Source of the DNA: SABY01 sp964523795
GTDB taxonomy: Bacteria > Bacteroidota > Bacteroidia > Bacteroidales > 4484-276
DNA length: 64,000 nt
Reading direction: 5' to 3'
Assembly (NCBI GenBank): GCA_964523795.1
Contig: CAZGAO010000019.1
Span: forward strand, 1 to 64,000
In this document: positions 60,941-64,000 of the stretch, piece after piece
Position numbering within the stretch: position 1 is the first letter of the stretch
Layout of the letters: every line of letters starts with the position of its first letter
Notes under the pieces: generated by a model
Seen by the model: only the letters and a program-made list of their open reading frames with translations
The model's database searches: none
Told to the model about the DNA's origin: nothing
Made by a program: the position numbers and the translations under genes

Positions 60941-63241
60941 TTAGTTTGTTATCATAATTTTCTTTTGTTCAGAATAATCGTTTGATATTATTTGCATTAA
61001 ATATAAATTGCCTGGTAAGCCAGATAAATCAAAAGTTTTTATTTCGTTTTTCTCAAGGCTAATCTTATTCTCTTTATAAACTACTTGTCCATTGATATTA
61101 GTAATTGTAATTGTTGCGTCCATTAGGTTAGAAAAAGCATTTGATAAAAAGAAATTGCCATTATTCGGATTTGGGACTACCAGCATATTATCAACTTTAT
61201 TATCAACAAAATTAGGATTGCAGTAAAAATCAAAATCAGTCAGATTAAAGAAGGCCATAATCTGCTCTCTAATTACACAAGGTCTGTTTTCGATAAAGGA
61301 CGATAAGTCATTTTCAATATCTTCCTCCCAATCACTATAACTATCAGGATAATTCCATCTTCCTATATGGCTTAATATTTCAGGACTATATATTCCTTTT
61401 ATTGAGTCCAATTTGTTTTTCATTAGCTCAGCATCAAAATATGTGTTTAGAATTTCAGCATACCTTGCAACAAAAAGAGATTTGAACATTTCATTTTTTA
61501 TTAAATTGCGAAATAAAAATGTTGAACTCGGCGAGTTTGGCCAAGTGATAGTAGAATCATTTCTGCTTGCATGAGCAAACATATTATAGCTTTCATTTCC
61601 AAAACCTGCATCTAAATCATACAATACCCACCTCCATTTACCATCAGGTATTTCTCTCCACAATTTCATATTATTGGCAGGCCAGTCATAATTTGCAAAA
61701 AATAATTCTGCTATTGTATAATCAATATAATTATCAATATCTATCTGCGTTGTTACATATTCGTAATTACTTTCATATTCCAAACTGTTATTCCCGATAA
61801 ATTCCATCAAATTCTCGTAAGCAATATTCCCCGGTTCGCGAAACTCAACGGATGCCTCGTTAATGCCATGGGTATATTCAACATATCTTTCATCAATTCT
61901 ATCTCTAATTGTATGTATTCCCCAATATTCCCCGTTGATATACACAATTACCGCTTGAAAATCCTGATAATCTATATTTAATGACGAGGATATGTTTTGC
62001 GCAAGCAAATCCTTTATTATCGTTTGCCCTCCCCAAGCACCCATTGTTGTTCTTAAGATAAATCGCTTATAGGTATTCACTTGTTTTTGGGGGAATAATT
62101 TGTAATTAAAATATTTTTCTCCATATTCATTTCTTGCATATAATCTTAATGATTTTTGCGCTGCATGTCGTGTTTTGCCACCATGAATTCGTAGGCCTGC
62201 ATCTTGCGAAAAGCCAGGGTCTCCATTATTTTCGAAATACTCAATATGCACATCTCTTTCCCAGTTATCTCCATGCCTAAAATAATTACCTGACCATTCA
62301 GGATTAGTACTATCATAATATACACCGGGTACAAAAATTCCACTATCGAAATTGAAAAGATTATCATATTCCGTAACTAGGGATATTACAGGGATTGTAT
62401 ATTTTTCTAATATTTCATCACCAACAAAAAAAGTTTTTGTGTAAATTTTGCTGGTTCTTGTACCATTATTATAGGAAGCAAATCGTAAAATCGTTGCTTT
62501 ATCGCTTATTTCAGGAGGAGATTCCCAGCCTTTAAAACTAAGAAGACTTTTGTCAGGACTTGTAGGAATCTCAGATAATATATTAGCTTGGGGGTTTATA
62601 TCATTTACCAAAATGGAATCCGTAAAAATATTAGTACTCTCGGTTGGAATATCGCCATTTAAAGTATAATAAATAGTATCAGCTGTTAAAGCGTAAATTT
62701 TTAATGAAAGAGATGCTGTGTAAAACCCTTGCTGATGAGAGAACAATAACCTATTTGAACTATTATTAGAGCTATTTGGTGAAGGTGTATTTATTACAAA
62801 CCAATTGGTATGTCCATCTGGAATCCTACCATACGATTCATCAGAGGATAAATCAGCAGCATTCGTTTGATCAATTATAGCTCCCGAATTATTTGAAAGG
62901 TACAATTCTTCGCCACTTGCTGATATTTTGAAATTAGTATGCAATTCGCAGGTGTCTAATCTGTTTTTATCGGAAGCAAAAACCAATAAATAGCTGTGAG
63001 GTAATATTGTAATTTCTGGGAAAACCCACTTGTCAAGTTCATTATTATCGTCAGACAAACTATAATTTAACAGGCTAATAGTTGAGTTCGATGCATTATA
63101 TAATTCTATCCAATCGCTAAAATCACCATCCTCATCTTGAATTGTAATGTTGTTTTTTGCCATAAATTCATTGATTAACACGCTTTGGCCATCAACAAAA
63201 AGACTGATTAAAGAGAAGAATATTATTAGTGCTTTTTTCAT
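60941..63241 (-). CDS. Secreted CotH-kinase / lamin-tail-domain protein with T9SS tail
   Basis: The 766-aa protein starts with a signal peptide (to about residue 19). A lamin-tail domain follows at about 20-140 (INEFMAKNNITIQDEDGDFSDWIELYN is the hallmark, here IQDEDGDFSDWIELYN). Next is a chitobiase-type C-terminal domain at about 180-270, then a CotH kinase domain at about 280-650 (GLRIHGGKTRHAAQKSLRL, KWRWVLYDLDAGFG). The end carries a T9SS tail. CotH proteins phosphorylate secreted proteins in spore formers; the role here is unknown. Confidence 0.88.
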   Translation of the reverse strand: MKKALIIFFSLISLFVDGQSVLINEFMAKNNITIQDEDGDFSDWIELYNASNSTISLLNYSLSDDNNELDKWVFPEITILPHSYLLVFASDKNRLDTCELHTNFKISASGEELYLSNNSGAIIDQTNAADLSSDESYGRIPDGHTNWFVINTPSPNSSNNSSNRLLFSHQQGFYTASLSLKIYALTADTIYYTLNGDIPTESTNIFTDSILVNDINPQANILSEIPTSPDKSLLSFKGWESPPEISDKATILRFASYNNGTRTSKIYTKTFFVGDEILEKYTIPVISLVTEYDNLFNFDSGIFVPGVYYDSTNPEWSGNYFRHGDNWERDVHIEYFENNGDPGFSQDAGLRIHGGKTRHAAQKSLRLYARNEYGEKYFNYKLFPQKQVNTYKRFILRTTMGAWGGQTIIKDLLAQNISSSLNIDYQDFQAVIVYINGEYWGIHTIRDRIDERYVEYTHGINEASVEFREPGNIAYENLMEFIGNNSLEYESNYEYVTTQIDIDNYIDYTIAELFFANYDWPANNMKLWREIPDGKWRWVLYDLDAGFGNESYNMFAHASRNDSTITWPNSPSSTFLFRNLIKNEMFKSLFVARYAEILNTYFDAELMKNKLDSIKGIYSPEILSHIGRWNYPDSYSDWEEDIENDLSSFIENRPCVIREQIMAFFNLTDFDFYCNPNFVDNKVDNMLVVPNPNNGNFFLSNAFSNLMDATITITNINGQVVYKENKISLEKNEIKTFDLSGLPGNLYLMQIISNDYSEQKKIMITN

Positions 63242-63400
63242 GATTTTTAGTTTTTTTTCATGTTTCTATTATTGGCAGCCGCTGTGTAAATGAAATTCAA
63301 TAATCCCTCATTTGTTTTGTATTCGTTAATTTGAGATGCCAAAGTTAAGCATTGTTTTTTATTAGGTGATTTTAAAAATCATGTAAATAATAAAATCGCG

Positions 63401-63493
63401 TGGGGAAATCACTGAGCCGCCCCAATTGGGCGGCTTTACACCCTACCGCTTCCGCAAGCATTCTGATGTACAGACGCGCTATTAGCGCGTCTC
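63401..63493. repeat. 93-bp repeat with two hairpins, copy 1
   Basis: Begins TGGGGAAATCACTGAGCCGC and has hairpins GCCGCCC/GGGCGGC and GACGCGC/GCGCGTC. Copy 2 follows 141 bp downstream. A trace of the second hairpin is also at 2709-2734. Confidence 0.8.
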
Positions 63494-63541
63494 AGCACGC
63501 CATGAAGATATTTGAGCCGCCTGGAAAATCAATGCGCCGCT

Positions 63542-63634
63542 TGTGGAAATCACTGAGCCGCCCAAATTGGGCGGCATTACCCCATCCCACTTCCGCAAGC
63601 ATTCTCCGGTATAGACGCGCTAATAGCGCGTCTC
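63542..63634. repeat. 93-bp repeat with two hairpins, copy 2
   Basis: Same length and layout as copy 1, starting TGTGGAAATCACTGAGCCGC and ending GCGCGTCTC. It ends 6 bp before the stop of the TPR gene. Confidence 0.8.
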
Positions 63635-63640
63635 TATGCG

Positions 63641-64000
63641 TTACTTCCCGGCGTTTTCCTTTTGGAATATCTCGATAAGCTCTTCGGGTGATTTGCCGAG
63701 ATATTTGAGCGAAACCTCGGCATCGTCGGCAAATTCATTGTCGGGATACTTTTCGATAAACTCTTCGTAAATGGCTTGCGCCTTGTCCAAACGCCCCAGG
63801 TTGTTTTCGTACACGTAGCCTTTTAGAAACAAGGCTTCGGGAGCCTTGTCATAGCTGCTGAATTTTGTGATGATCCGGTCGTAAAGCTCGATGGCTTTGT
63901 TGGAGCGGTTGGTGTTCATCGCCACATCGCCGGCCTTGAAAAGATAGTCGGGCGCCAGCGAATCGCCGGGAAAATCGTTGGCAAAACTTTCGTAGGCTGC
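63641..64000 (-). CDS. TPR-repeat protein, C-terminal part (cut by window edge)
   Basis: The frame stays open to the right edge, so the N-terminus lies outside. The visible 119 residues contain TPR units (NKAIELYDRIITKFSSYDKAPEALFLKG is typical, here NKAIELYDRIITKF) and LDKAQAIYEEFIEKYPDNEFADDAE. The pattern resembles BamD/CpoB-type outer-membrane-associated TPR proteins. An internal ATG at 63923 is not the likely start. Confidence 0.75.
   Translation of the reverse strand, partial: AAYESFANDFPGDSLAPDYLFKAGDVAMNTNRSNKAIELYDRIITKFSSYDKAPEALFLKGYVYENNLGRLDKAQAIYEEFIEKYPDNEFADDAEVSLKYLGKSPEELIEIFQKENAGK

Noticed and set aside
1..64000. tRNA or rRNA genes
   Set aside because: I looked through the longer gaps for cloverleaf-like and rRNA-like sequence and saw none; a covariance-model scan would be decisive.

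Overview
The window is chromosomal DNA from a member of the Bacteroidota, probably a marine or anaerobic Bacteroidales/Marinilabiliales-type organism. The evidence is: (i) the ATP synthase gene order atpD-C-B-E-F-H-A-G with a very short epsilon subunit; (ii) the DUF4271 / uroporphyrinogen-III synthase / rnpA block; (iii) secreted proteins with type IX secretion (T9SS) C-terminal tails; (iv) a TPR regulator with a C-terminal AraC-type helix-turn-helix; (v) many upstream regions with the Bacteroidota -7 element TAnnTTTG and no strong Shine-Dalgarno. This is inference from gene content; no database search was run.

Layout. 1-0.7 kb: an IS21-like transposon end, then a PIN toxin-antitoxin pair. 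0.9-2.5 kb: GNAT acetyltransferase and GH10-like lipoprotein. 2.7-10.9 kb (minus): membrane protein and complete F1Fo ATP synthase operon. 11-19.3 kb: housekeeping genes (adk, DUF4271, hemD-like, rnpA, S41 protease, cdd, thioesterase, ChaN-like, GtrA, thioredoxin, elbB). 19.5-26.4 kb: anti-sigma/ECF sigma pair, small wHTH-like protein, VanX-like dipeptidase, secreted esterase, ABC exporter.

26.4-43 kb is accessory. Nine copies of an 82-85 bp repeat with 15-bp inverted ends (AGTCACACCGTGAAT / ATTCACGGTGTGACT) bracket two paralogous DUF1640 coiled-coil membrane proteins and two toxin-antitoxin pairs. All copies point the same way and look like cassette boundaries. Between the two repeat clusters lies a minus-strand block of about 10 kb. 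It holds a PEGA-repeat protein, an ankyrin-TPR fusion, a SUMF1-fold membrane protein without the FGE cysteines, several small membrane proteins, a TPR protein and four small Cys-rich zinc-binding proteins, three of them near-identical 50-51 aa genes. This block and the repeats are the best candidates for something undescribed.

43.2-51.7 kb: LptF/G permease and the Na+-translocating NADH:quinone reductase operon nqrABCDEF. The operon is interrupted between nqrD and nqrE by a 23S-IVP-type four-helix-bundle gene flanked by inverted repeats. 51.8-53.6 kb: an AbiEi/AbiEii system sitting between the nqrF terminator and a second, degenerate copy of the nqrF tail plus terminator, so it looks inserted. 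53.6-64 kb: a hybrid histidine kinase with six PAS domains, pruA, a palindrome cluster, two T9SS-exported proteins (HExxH protein and CotH-kinase/lamin-tail protein), twin 93-bp repeats, and a TPR gene cut by the window edge.

Together the core genes describe energy coupling by an F-type ATPase and a sodium-pumping NQR. The accessory genes are dominated by toxin-antitoxin modules, palindromic repeats and membrane or repeat-domain proteins. No rRNA, tRNA, CRISPR array or complete transposase gene was seen.
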